Assembly: GCA_022266195.1 (NCBI GenBank) | Contig: WHVY01000001.1 | Coordinates: 3,534,001-3,598,000, forward strand | From: Tetranychus cinnabarinus | Taxonomy: Eukaryota > Arthropoda > Arachnida > Trombidiformes > Tetranychidae | Direction: 5' to 3' | DNA length: 64,000 bases | In this document: positions 1 through 11,845 of the stretch, piece by piece | How positions within the stretch are numbered: position 1 is the first letter of the stretch | Layout: the number at the start of each line of letters is the position of its first letter | Notes under the pieces: model-generated | Told to the model about the DNA's origin: nothing | What the model saw: only the letters and a program-made list of their open reading frames with translations | Databases searched by the model: none | Made by a program: the position numbers and the translations under genes

Positions 1-867
1 AGGTTTGAATGAACCAAAGTCAACAATAGACAATCACTTCAATGATTAACCTTAAAACAATTGAAATGGCCTGATTGTCCATTCACACTCAGATTTATTA
101 CATGTTAAATATACATTCATTGTTCATCAAATGGCATTGGCCAAGTTCATTGATCTCAATAGCCAAGTTCATTGAATTTCAACTGGACAATTTTTGTGTC
201 AATTTTCTTGCTTTGAATGCTTGGTTATACTCGTACATATTATAATCACCATATTAATTGTAATTAAAGTATACTTTTAAGCGCCTCTATTTTGTTTGTA
301 GGAGTTGAGTGGGCTGATAAATCGTCCATTGTAGGAGTAGGATTGCTGAAATGTGTTATGTTTCTGACCAGAAATCAAATTGATAATGATTCAGATTAGT
401 ATAATGATCAAGAATGGATAAAAAAAGGATAAAATGGTGAACGAGTTTGACAAGCTTCATGCAAGTGAAAGTACATTTCCGGGCATTTATTTTTAACTTT
501 CATTACTTCTATATTTAGACAATATTATTGATGGACTTTTTTGTCAAAAATATCCTTGAATCAGTTTCAAACTCAATCATTGCTAAGAACAAGATCAATT
601 TGAAATTGCATCGTAAAGCGTTCAAATGTAAAACAAAGCGAAGCCATTGGAAGTCAAAATATCCTAAAAAACAAAACAAATTTTCTGGTAAAACAAATTT
701 CAACTGAAAACACAATTATTGATGGATATTTAATGATGTCATTGTAATAGTTAATACATCAAAACAACAGTTAAATCAAGGTTAATAGGTTAATAAATAT
801 ACAATTTGATACGATATGCAATGATTTGTTAAATCTGCACTTTTGTCAATTTTTGTTAACCGAAAAG
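1..867. other. AT-rich stretch, no firm gene
   Basis: No family is recognisable on either strand. A possible last coding exon on the + strand at 302-399 is listed among the rejected items. The rest is AT-rich sequence with many stops in all frames. Any gene here would have most of its exons outside the window. Confidence 0.5.
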
Positions 868-1053
868 ATCCCGAGAACGGAAGAAGATACTCCTCAAGAA
901 GCTGTAAAGGGACCGGCCTTTTCCTACCCCATCCACCACTTTTCATCGCAATGTCTACCAGCCATATCTAACATCCACCATTCCTCACCATCATCATGTA
1001 TTGATCCGAAAAGTAATGAACGATTTGGTGGATGTGATGAAGCCGGTCCTGCG
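868..1053 (+). CDS. possible internal coding exon of an unrecognised gene
   Basis: An open frame of 62 codons lies between a candidate acceptor (AAAAG at 863-867) and a good donor (GCG|GTAAGA at 1054), in phase 0 at both ends. The peptide has mixed composition (PRTEEDTPQEAV, then a Ser/His/Cys-rich part, then FGGCDEAGPA), unlike the Ile/Phe/Asn-rich chance ORFs around it. The frame has no ATG at its start, so it would be an internal exon. A continuation could use the acceptor before 1813 (GATACAG), but two frames are possible there and I cannot choose. No family is recognised, and chance remains a fair explanation. Confidence 0.28.
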
Positions 1054-2086
1054 GTAAGAAGTTTTATTTGTACTCGCACTCAAGCCATGACTTTAGGTTT
1101 AAAAATAATGGCTTTGAAAAAGTGATCTACACTTTTATAGTCAATCAATGACAATTTTAATCATAAAATTATAAACAAATACCTGACAATCCAATTTTTC
1201 AAATGTACACCTGCTCACTGTTACATCCTTGATTATTGTCAACTTCAAAGGGAGTCTTTTTTTAGGATAGGAAAGGGTTTACAAATAAAATGGAGTAAAT
1301 GTCATGAAATGAAAAACTATTAATGTTCCGTCGGTTAAACGCTGTTGACAATAGATAATAGGAAAAGAAGAATTAGTTTTTGAAAAAAGATGAATTTGGT
1401 TAGCCACGATAAATTCATTTTCACCATGGCAACAACCAAAGTTAACGGCTTAGCTAATATTTAAATGATAAAATTACAAAAGTTCAAGGTAGAATAGAAG
1501 TTGAATGAATTGTTATTTCAATGATTTGGTCTAAATCCAACCGATTTAGTTTAACATTTCAACACTTTAATATTTTACATTTTGACCTTTTTTTATTTTT
1601 AATTTTTGCTAATATTGTGATGGACAACAAGTTGTGGTCCATTGTTCAATTGACAAAATTGTGAATCAAGTTTAAGCCTTTTCTTTATGATGTTATATAA
1701 AAATGTGTAATAACCAATACAATGATGTTCATGCTTACATTTTTGCTATTATTACTCTGATGTTAACCTTTTATTGTGATCAAATTGTGATGGTGGATTG
1801 CTTGATACAGTTACTCGAGTTTCCATTGAAAATCACTCAGGCCAAGCATGTGGATGTAATATGGAGATGAGGAAGATAAAGGTTTCATCTTGTGAATGGA
1901 TTTGCTTTGTTATGCAGGGGCTTCCCTCTCTTCTCTGTGCCCTCTCTTTATGTATCTTGATACGCCAAACTCAGGTTCATTAGATCATTTTGTGGTTTGA
2001 TATAGTTGTAATTAGTGTTGATATTTTGCTGCTACTTCTGGTCAATACCTTTACTTTAAACCTTGCTAAAAAATCTGTCTTCTAAA
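1054..2086. other. gene-poor stretch upstream of the SOD-like gene
   Basis: No supported gene. The frame at 1798-1983 begins at TTG, follows a possible acceptor and matches nothing I know. The promoter of the SOD-like gene should lie in the last few hundred bases, but I see no clear TATA box. Confidence 0.5.
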
Positions 2087-3521
2087 ATGGACTACTCAAT
2101 ATTGGTCAAAGTAACAAATTGCTTCACCTTGCAGTTCATTATCTGTTATTTGTCATCTGTTAATGGTCAATACTATGGAGATCCTTATTCATCGTCTTCG
2201 TCAAGTAAGGATTGTTTTATTTTTTACGACTGACAAAGCTGCTGTGAGCCTTTAACTGTTCATCTTTTTGTCTTTTAGTCAACCGTTATGGATATCGATA
2301 TGGAAATGGTTTCAACTATGGATCAAAATATAGCAATCCTTATAATGGACAATACTCTGATCCAAACAGACAATCGATGAATCCGAATGATCAAATGACT
2401 GATCCCAACAGTTATTGGAAAATTTTCCGTGATCGTTACCCACAAGGTATGCTTTGTGCTTTGTAAGCAATTACAACTGATTCATGTTATTCATTTCTAA
2501 CTTATAACCCTTCGTTCCAACAGCAGGATTCCCCTCTCTTTCATCGTCGATGTCTCCTCAACCATCTTCAATGGCTTCCTCCTCTCCTCTGTCTTCTTCC
2601 TCTTCTCTATCATCATCTGGGATGTCTTCAATGTCACCATTCAATTCTCAATCACAAATGCAATCACAATCACCATTTTTATCTGTATCCTCCATGCCTG
2701 GTCAGCCACCTCTATCTAATTTTGATGCTAAATACGGCGTTCTAGGTCCAGCCAATTTCGTCGATAGCACAGCAACATTTGACCATAGATTAGGTTGGGT
2801 TCCAAGGTATCCAAATTTCGTCCTTCCTTCAGGAGCTTATCATTTTCCAGCAACAGGTCATCCTTATTCATATCACAGAAATAGGATTGCCCGTGGTGTT
2901 GCAGATATAAGAGGAGCAGACAATAAAATAACAGGATCAATCAGTTTTGAACAAGAGGTAAGGATCAAATTTATAAATCAATTTTGTATGAATGTAAGCT
3001 TTATAAATTTCTTGGGCTCTTCGATTTCCACTAATTGTTAATAGGAAAATGATCATGTAATTATTCGTGGAAAAATTCTGGGTCTTCCACCTGGTGCTCA
3101 TGGTATGCATGTTTTGGAGAAAGCTTTGACTGGCAATGATTGCTCTTCTGGAGGTGATCATTATAACCCACAGAAAACTGATCATGGAGGTAAACACGAT
3201 TGGGTTCGCCATGTCGGTGATTTGGGTAACATTTTTGCTGATCGAGATGGAGTCGCTTATTTCGATCTCACGGATCAAATAATTAGCATAACTGGTGGTT
3301 ATTCTGTTCTAAATCGAACCATTGTGGTAAGTTAATCTTTCTCAAACATTTACTTTTGTCCATGCTATCTCCATTCTCATCATTTTCATTGTCATTCTGT
3401 TTAAAATTAGATTACTGAGAAACCTGATGACTTGGGCCGTAGTGGGGATCCAGAAAGCAAAAGAACTGGTAATTCAGGACAAGCAATTGCTTGTGGACTA
3501 ATCCAGTTGGCAAAGTTTTAA
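2087..3521 (+). CDS. secreted Cu/Zn-superoxide-dismutase-like protein lacking copper ligands
   Basis: Five exons join in frame: 2087-2204, 2279-2446, 2527-2957, 3045-3326 and 3411-3521, all with GT..AG introns of 74-87 bp, giving 369 residues. Residues 1-27 are a signal peptide (hydrophobic FIICYL, then SSVNG). A Tyr/Asn/Gly and Ser/Pro/Met/Gln low-complexity region runs to about residue 195. The SODC domain follows (about 225-369), with the family signatures AHGMHV, RHVGDLGN and DDLG..GDPESKRTGN. Zinc ligands are kept (H278, H286, H295, D298), as is the Cys pair C272 and IACG. Two copper ligands are gone: the second His of HVH is L263 and the late VVH histidine is T335. The active-site arginine is also replaced (GSRLACG reads GQAIACG). 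It therefore resembles the Related-to-SOD class rather than an active dismutase. Function is unknown; an extracellular structural or binding role is inferred. Confidence 0.88.
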
Positions 3522-3681
3522 ATTACTAATTTTCGATACACAAACGTTATCAATCACAATTTCTCTAAGCTACCTAAAATCGATTATGACTTTTGCCTTT
3601 GGATTTCACCTTCCACAAAGGACTCTGGAAAGTCCATTCATGTATTATTCGGACTTTAAATTCTGTATTCAATTTTCTTGT

Positions 3682-3687
3682 AATAAA
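3682..3687 (+). terminator. poly(A) signal of the SOD-like gene
   Basis: AATAAA lies 161 bases after the stop codon, followed by AT-rich DNA. Its place and sequence suit cleavage near 3700-3710. Confidence 0.6.
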
Positions 3688-6600
3688 AATACATAAAGTA
3701 ATCATGTAACTTTTAAAGGCATCCTGGTTGCTCACTAATTCAGTAGTGCCTAAACCAGTAATTAGAGATGTTAGGAAAAGATCAATCTTGAAAACTCAAT
3801 TTTCCTATTCCATTCAATTATTAATACTAATATTGTATTAAGAACCAAAAAAGATCGTATTAATGCAAATATTTTTGTCTTTTTATAAGTAAAACATTTT
3901 TTGTGTATTCTGTTACCTCTTTTATTAAAAATCTCAATTCTGATTCAAGATCAGGATCGAGCTGAAACAGTTCTACTTGGCCTTTGACAGGCAAAAATAT
4001 CTATTCAGTTTGATCATTTTTATGTCTATTTTGATGGTCTTCATTGATTAACTTGTTAAACAGTCATTAGTGTATCTTTTTCATCTTCTTGGTCAACACT
4101 ATTATTAATGATTGACCAGGATCATTCATCTAATTTTAACATTTTTATTTGTGTGGTTTCGTTTTTTTTTCATTTTGCTCTTATGTTTACTTCACAGTTT
4201 AACGATTGAATTTTGAATTTGATAGGCATTAAAATGATAATAATGGGTGTGTGTGTGTATTTGTGGTCAAATGATGAGAAATTACTAAATTGTAAGGTCA
4301 GTCATTGTTGGTGAGAGGTGAGTAAGTAATAATGAATGGCGGTCATAAGGTGAGTTAATCTGAGAATAGAAGTGAAAGTAGATCAAACCTGAAATAAACC
4401 CGATGCTGTCTTTTAGTTATTCAATAACTTGCTTTTTTTAATGATAATCATTAAAGATGTTGATTGTTGACTGTTGCTTGTTACCATTATCATTAATATT
4501 TTAGTTATCATCATTATATTGATAATACAATGGGAAATCCGTGCAAGAACAAGACAAATAAAGCTTCAATGAAACAGTTGAATCATCTTAATGATGGTTC
4601 TTTTATGATTAAAAAAAATGATGAATGCAAATTTTTTTGGCTTTTGAGTTATTTTTAATTTTCTCAAATCATTATTTGTTATATTCAAAGTGTAAAGTGT
4701 GTATTAATTATTAGCCTTTCAACATTAACATTCAATCAAATAAAATTGAGTCAATTGTTTGAAAAACAAAAATGGTTTACTTTAGCATCTCAATGAATCA
4801 GATGAAATGTTACAAATGTTTTACCTTAAAACTTTGATGCAAAAAGATTGAAGATTGATTTAATTTATGATTAATTTTTCAATTATTGCGTCTTTTTGAT
4901 TCAATTTAGCTTTTAAAATCAAGTTATTGTTTGTCTTGAGTACCAATTTCATTGATCACTGGCAACTTCATATTTCGAGTTTATGCTAATTTTAAGTTTT
5001 ATCATTTGCAATCGTTATTATTATTTCCTTGTTTACTTGTTTATTCATTTGTTTTTCCCATTCTTTTTTTACCTGATATTTCATCTGAAAATGCTGTCAC
5101 CAAGGTTACATTATTTATCATTAATAAATTATTAGTAAACAACTGGATATCAGTTAAACATGATCACGGAAGTAAACATGAACTTGGCTTTCCTCTTCAT
5201 TTCATCAAACGCTTTTTTTACTTTCTGATAGCTTGTTGCTCTTTCCAATGTGTGTAATGATGACAATTGTCCCTTTTAACTTGTCAGATTAGAGTTGATA
5301 CAACACGATCTGTAATTTTGAAATGAAAGCGAATCGTCAATTGTCACAATTCAATTAACCAATTGAAGAAGCGAATAAATACGCTATTAAATGATAATGA
5401 TCTGATTAAACCCGATTTGTAAGTAAGTCTTTGCATTGGATGCGGCCAAACAATTAGAATTGTAAATCATTTCAATCAGGATAAGAATAAACGTTTCTAA
5501 TTCTCACCACCACCATCATCATGAATTGATTAACCAAATATTAACAGTAAATTGTATTACAAGATGGTGTCTCTTCAATGTTTTGCAAGACCTGTACAAT
5601 GAATAAGAAAAAAAAGTATATTAGTTCAAATTTGACCTGAAAAATGGATATAAAAAAAGTAGATTTGAAAATAAATATATATAAATATCAGTATATTTAT
5701 ATATATTATACATTTGAATAATACAATAAAAGGTCAAGGATGGTCAAGGGGATGGTCATGAAGGTAAAAGTAACCATCTAACCTTAACAATTGGGAAAAG
5801 TTATACATTTTTAGTTGACCTTAAGGCAAGGTTACCAAGGAAAGTTAAATGGCAGGAATAAGATTTAACAATTGATTTAGCTTTACACCATTTGTTTGTG
5901 TTAATTTATGATTTGGATTCCAAGAAATTTCAATAATATTCCTATTCAAACAATTCTTGGAAATTTTCAGGTTCGAGGTTTTTCTAGAAGCGTAAAGGCC
6001 AAAGTCAATTGATTAAAGCTGTAAGATTGTGATTAAGGTCAATAATGTATGACATTTGCTTAAATGCATTCAAGTCTATGATGATAATGATGAGAAAGGA
6101 AATGGTGAGAATATGATGATAATAAGAGAAAGTAAAGAGAAGTGAGTGACGAAAAGGAAGAGAGAGAAAGAGAGAAATGATAAGAAAGATGATATTGAAG
6201 AGAAAGTTTCATCCCAAACATGGTGATTCAATGTCGATAGAATTTGTTTTACAGTTTCTCTTTTCATCTTGTTTATCATCTTGCTCATTTTCAATTAGGC
6301 AAGAGACAGATAGACAGAGGAAAACAGAGAGAGAATCTTCAATGCGGAAGTTATCCCTTGAAAAGCTGAGAGAAACTCTCTCCTTTTTTCATCAACTCTC
6401 TCTTTCTCTCTATCTCTCTATCTTTCTTTCTTTTTTTACCGTCTTTTCATTTTGCTCTCTTTCTTTTTTGCTTTTGACATAAATTCAGTTCAATGACCCT
6501 CGAGAGAGACTGAAAAAGAGAGAAAGAGAGAGAGAGAGAGAGAGAACGACATACACAATTCTAAATGGAAAAAGATTGGTCTTAACTGTTTTTACCTAAA

Positions 6601-8650
6601 AATTGGCTATTTTGTGGGTAAAATCCTTGACTATTATATAACTCTTTGTGTTCAGTGCATATCGTCATCGCCCTTGCTATCACCGCTGTTACCACCACCA
6701 CAACCTTCATCATCTTTTTTAAATTGCTAATTGATGTTAACTATTTTGTGTGTGTGTGAATGCATCAATGTTATTAGTTACCATGTGTCATTAACCATCC
6801 ATTGGACAACAATTTTAATCAATTAAACTGAAAAGAAGGGATAAAAAAAGGAGAAATTAAAAAGGGAAGAAATAACAGAGAAAACAATATCATTGAGAAA
6901 GGAGCATTAGATAAACAAGAACAGCATTGACTCAATCAATGAAATATAGCCAGGTTAGTACTTTTCAACATGTTAATCCTTTCTCTCATCAGAACGAAAT
7001 ATTTGCCCCAAATCATCATCATTTGAACATTCAAAAATCATCTTCATTTAATTTAACTCACCTTGTGTTCATCCTAAAAATTTGTATTCACAGCTTTGTC
7101 AACCTTGATTAATCAAACCTATTGTTACCAACAAAGGTTAACCCAAAGAGTAAGCCTTGCAGCAACTCCAAATATCAAGTGTCGTCTGTAAACATCAGCA
7201 GTGTTGATTTTTGATCGTTTCATTTCAATCCTTTCCATTTCCATGTGTCTAAATTTTAAATTAGTTGCTAACCATAGCTACTGTTTTCACTTAACATGGT
7301 CAAGTTAACATTTTTATTGCCACAAGTTGAAAATGTAAACATAACTGTTTATGCACAAATTAACTCAATAACCAGGAAGTGAAATGTTGATATTTGTTCC
7401 ATCAGGGTACTGAATACTGTGTCAATTGTTTCTAGGCTAAAAATTTGGTAATTACAACAATCAAACAATATTATAAATAAGAGAAGGGTTAACAGATATT
7501 ATTAAAAGCATGTTAAGCAATACATTGTAGCAGTTTTTAGCTAAACTATGATACTAACACGTACATTAATGGACCAAGATAATGTACAGCATTGACAGAT
7601 GATTAGATGTTAATATAAAGGTTAATAGAAACGATATAATACAATTAAAAAAAGATGTAACAAAAAATAATTGAAATAAAAGTTGAACACATCGAACAAG
7701 AAACATGAAAAAGGCTAAAATTATTAATAGACAATCAGCTTGAACCAAGAAATTTTTAACCGCGCAAATTGAAATGAGTTGAAGCACTTTCAAAGTTAAT
7801 GTTAATATTAATGTAAATTAAATAAACATGCAATTGTAGATTAAAACCCTTTAGCCAACTTAATTATCATCCAATCAAACCTATTATTTGGCTCTCAATA
7901 TACTTGAAATTCGTTCTTTAACAACAATTCAGATAATGATTATATTAATAAGAGTTAGTATTATTAGATTCAAGTTTCTTTCTATTTACAGGTGATGATG
8001 ATGGAGTAGATGAGAGTTGTTTTGCAGGTTTCGAAGACTCTCTTATTGCTCTCACTCTCCTCCTTTCAAAAACTTTCTCTATCATGGTTTTACCTGATAA
8101 ACCAATGACTGAGTTTTTCATTATGAAAATAATGAAAAAAGAGTGAGAATGTAATGTAACTGTATTTTGTGGTAATAATAGAAAGACGGGGGAAGATGAA
8201 GCGAGAGAGAGAAAGAAATGTTTGTGGTTTTAAAGTAAACTTTCTCTCTCATTTATCTTCACCATCATCATCTTTTTTAATCTTTAATTTCACTTGCGCT
8301 TGATACCTTACAAGTTGAGGCTAAAGATTTTCTCAAACTTTCCCTCATTTACTCACTCACTCACCTATACTTGACCATCATTCATCATTATCTTCTTCTT
8401 TTTCTTTCTCCTCATTTTCATCATCACCTTAATCATCGTCACTTTTATTTGTATTAATCTTTCGATTACTTGGCATTGCCATTGACGCTTTGGTACCATT
8501 AACAGCTTTGTTATCCATCATCATTTTATTCACTTGAAATATTGATTTGCTTTTTTTGTTGTTTTTGATTTCCATTTGTGGTGTGACTTCTGTGACTTTG
8601 TTAACCATCAACATATCTACAATAAACGATTCAATCATCATCTACTAATT
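3688..8650. other. gene-poor stretch with GA/CT-rich tracts
   Basis: No supported coding exon. Purine-rich runs lie at about 6065-6180 and 6505-6546, with a pyrimidine-rich run at about 6378-6440 and smaller GA/CT runs at about 8190-8250. A short TG run lies near 4246-4258. The open frames at 4952-5257, 6177-6482 and 7566-7793 have biased composition (Phe/Leu/Ser or Arg/Lys repeats) and match nothing. An unseen 5' exon of the downstream menorin gene could lie here. Confidence 0.55.
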
Positions 8651-11600
8651 ATGATCGGATTTCAGTGTCCAGCGACAGTTCAACCTGTCTTTGGTCGGAC
8701 TCCATTGTTTCCAGCCTCACCCCAACAGCCAAGCTCACCATCGTCAGGTTATCAAGCCAGACAAGCATCACTTTCACCACCAAATCTTCTCGATTATTTT
8801 CCTGGTTTAGCTGGTGACGGATTACGACTTAATTGGGCTCATGCAGCTAATAGTCGATCACTTCTTAATCAAGCATTAATGGGTAAGTATAATAAATCGT
8901 TGTTAGTCGCCAGCAATAGAATCTCTATAGATTATCCTCATCAGAATATCTTTATCAGCACCAAAAAGTCAACCCAGTCTGAAAAATAACATGAAACTGT
9001 ATTAGATTAGATGGTTAAGCAAAGTTATGAAAATTTTTCACTTGATATTCAATCATCTTGGAGCTTCTAAATCTTTCAAATGCACCAAGAAAAAAGGTTC
9101 AATACCAGTTGTTGATTGGAAATTTATGGTTTCTTGTAATAGAAATTTGTGAGATTAATGATTTTCTCTATATTTGATTATTTTCAACGAGAAAACTTTT
9201 GGATGTTAATAGATTGATTGCCTTTTCTAGAAAGAAAAAGTTAAAGGGTAAATGGCAATGATACTTGCTATTAACGATAAGTTAATAAATTACTTCAACT
9301 AGTCAACAGTTGACAAGTTGAGCATTCATTCAACTCGATACCGTTAATCAGCTAATCATTCAGATTCCTTGTACACTGGAATTCAACTCTTCCTGAACCA
9401 AACATTGAACACATAATAATTTAATACCATCAATTAATTGTAAAGGAAAGAAATTTTTAGCTTGCCATTTCAAACGATTCCATTGAACCTTTTAACTAGT
9501 GGAGACATTAAACTTTCTAATTTCCCTTTTTTCTATTATTAATTTGATTGTCATTAATGGCTGATGGGTTTATAATTAAAAGGATGGAAGTAGGTAACGT
9601 TAAATTGAGAATCGAAATCAATCGCTAATGATTTACTTGATTTGCTTCAACAATTCAATTGCTTTGGTAACATTTAAACAAACTTGAATAAGTAACGTTA
9701 CTGAACTGGTCAATGTTTATGAATGGAATTAGAAAAAATGGGAAAGTGAAATTTTCCGAATTATATTTTCTTTTCAGTTCTTTATTATTAGCATTATTAT
9801 CAAGTTATAAATAAATGCTTTCCTAATTTAATGGGTTAACAGTGACAATTTAATTTACTATTTATAAGTGAAAAGGAAAGGTAACTTCAACAGTAACAAA
9901 AAAAGAGGAAAGAATCACTTTTTGTTTTCTGTTGTAAAGAAGAAAGAAATGTAACAAAAATTACCTGAATTAGAAATAAACCTTTTTTCTTGTGATTGAA
10001 AAGAAATTTTCATGATTGAATCGCTCTAACTAACCTTTAACTTCTGGTTTTGTGTTTAGGTGATGAATTGATGATTGAAGCAGATGTTACACTGGCTGAA
10101 ACTACTCGATATCCAATTCCAATAATGTCACATCAACCAAGTCATATGTCCGATATAACGTTGGAAGATTGGTTGATTGATGTGGTTCGCTCTGAAACTG
10201 GTAAAGGTGTTAAACTGGATTTCAAGAGCACAAGAGTGGTTGAACCAGCATTCAGAGTATTGGCAAGGCATGCTGAATTCATCAAAGGTCCACTGGTGTT
10301 AAACGCTGATATACTTCCAGGTAAATTATTTCAACAATTAAAAAATGTATACAAACAATGATTTAATGTTAACGGAAATTTTAAAAAGGCTAACAAAGCC
10401 AAAGATTATTAACCCCATTTATTGTGCATAAAATGATTCCTAGCCAATGGTCCATTAATGAGCCCTAATTAATCAAAGATGGCAGCATTTAGCATTTGTT
10501 GACAAATTAAACTGTAAATTGAACTTTGTAATTTGTTTCAAAACGAGGCAATCATCTCAATTTAAAACATGAATTTCATTGTTATTTTTACTTATACTTA
10601 GGTTACAAATCATCTGTAAGTCCAGTTGATCCATGGACATTTTTGATGTTATGCCGAACTCGTTTCCCTAAATCAATAATATCTATTGGCTGGACAACCG
10701 AATCAGACGATATGTCAATGAAAACTGGTTACACCAGAGAAATGGTTGATCAAATGGCTTCACTCGTTAAGGAATACAGTTTAATTCAACCTGTTACCTT
10801 CCCAATAAATGCCACCATGTTGAAACCATCTCTTGGTGAATTACAGCGATTACTTTTTCAGGTAACTTTGATACATTTTATCAATCATATCATTCTATCG
10901 TTTTCCCCTTTCTGTTCCTTCCTTTTTTGACCTGCATTAACTTTAAGACATAAAACTCACCCACCATCTCATTCAATAATAACCAATGGTTTAAGTAACT
11001 GATTTAGAAGGTTATTGACCTCAACAGAAACCACTTTTTTGCTCAAATAAAGCTTGTAAAGCTTGTAGTTGCTATACTTTGAAAAGGACTTTAAGATATA
11101 AATCAAACCGTAAGATTTAAAAAATCTAATCTTGCCAAGGCCAAGTTTACAATGATGTTATCTATTTCAATGGAAATCCGACCATAACTTATCCAATAGT
11201 ATCACCTTTGCGTTCGTTTAGCATTCCCTCTCTCCATCACTACATAGCTAAATCAATATTGAAACAATTGGACAAAATCGTTTATTATATCTTCATTCAA
11301 ACTCATTCGGGCTAAAGTAAATGACACATTTACGTATAAATAGCAATAATAATAATACTAATAATATTAGTTAACCATTAATATAGCCGTCCTTCTCAAA
11401 AGTCGAGATTACAATGCAACTAAACGTTAATCGGTTTCTTATACATTTTCTCATTATCAAGATTGGTCACATTTCTCAAATTAGATTTGATTACAATTAG
11501 TATAGTTCCATTATCTCCTGAAGATTGATTTTTAATTAATCAAGTTTGAAGAATTGATGAGACCTTCCCTTCAATCCTTCATCTCCTTGTTTTCATCCAC

Positions 11601-11845
11601 TCCACCAAATTCAACTAATACTTTACTTTTATGATTTCCAATTCATTTACTAATTGGTTGTTTTCGTTTTTTTGTATCAATTAAAGGTTCCAAACAGCAG
11701 TTTAACACTATGGGCTCATCCTGGCGATCCTGTTTCATTAGAAGATCTGTTAATCTACAGGAAAAATTTCTCACCAAATCAGATCTTTTATGATTTACCA
11801 GAACCTTTACTTAGCATGATTCGTTCCCATGTTTATCGACGTTAA
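8651..11845 (+). CDS. menorin / FAM151-family protein (DUF2181, PLC-like phosphodiesterase fold)
   Basis: Four exons: about 8651-8882, 10060-10320, 10602-10861 and 11687-11845, joined in frame by GT..AG introns of 1177, 281 and 825 bp. Signatures in order match FAM151A/B and C. elegans MNR-1: LNWAHAANS, MIEADV, TLEDWL, KLDFKS, LNADILPG, SIGWTT, QPVTFP, LTLWAH, then SLEDLL and NQIFYDLPEP. H64, E84 and D86 sit where this fold places its metal and catalytic residues. In C. elegans, menorin acts in the epidermis with SAX-7/L1CAM to shape sensory dendrites; that is family knowledge. The 5' end is uncertain. ATG 8651 gives 303 residues with a Ser/Pro/Gln-rich leader and no signal peptide. Alternatively TTTCAG at 8660-8665 is an acceptor and an upstream exon supplies a signal peptide. 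Confidence 0.85.

Noticed and set aside
302..399. Possible 3'-terminal coding exon after the acceptor TTTGTTTGTAG, reading VEWADKSSIVGVGLLKC and on to a TAG.
   Set aside because: Only 32 codons, with a single splice signal and no family match; chance is likely without transcript data.
6076..6482. Two overlapping frames on opposite strands rich in Ser/Phe/Leu and Arg/Lys/Glu.
   Set aside because: Both are by-products of GA/CT-rich simple sequence.
8429..8641. Minus-strand 70-residue frame opposite the menorin 5' region.
   Set aside because: Asn/Lys/Met-rich, with no splice or family support; it arises from CAT triplet DNA.
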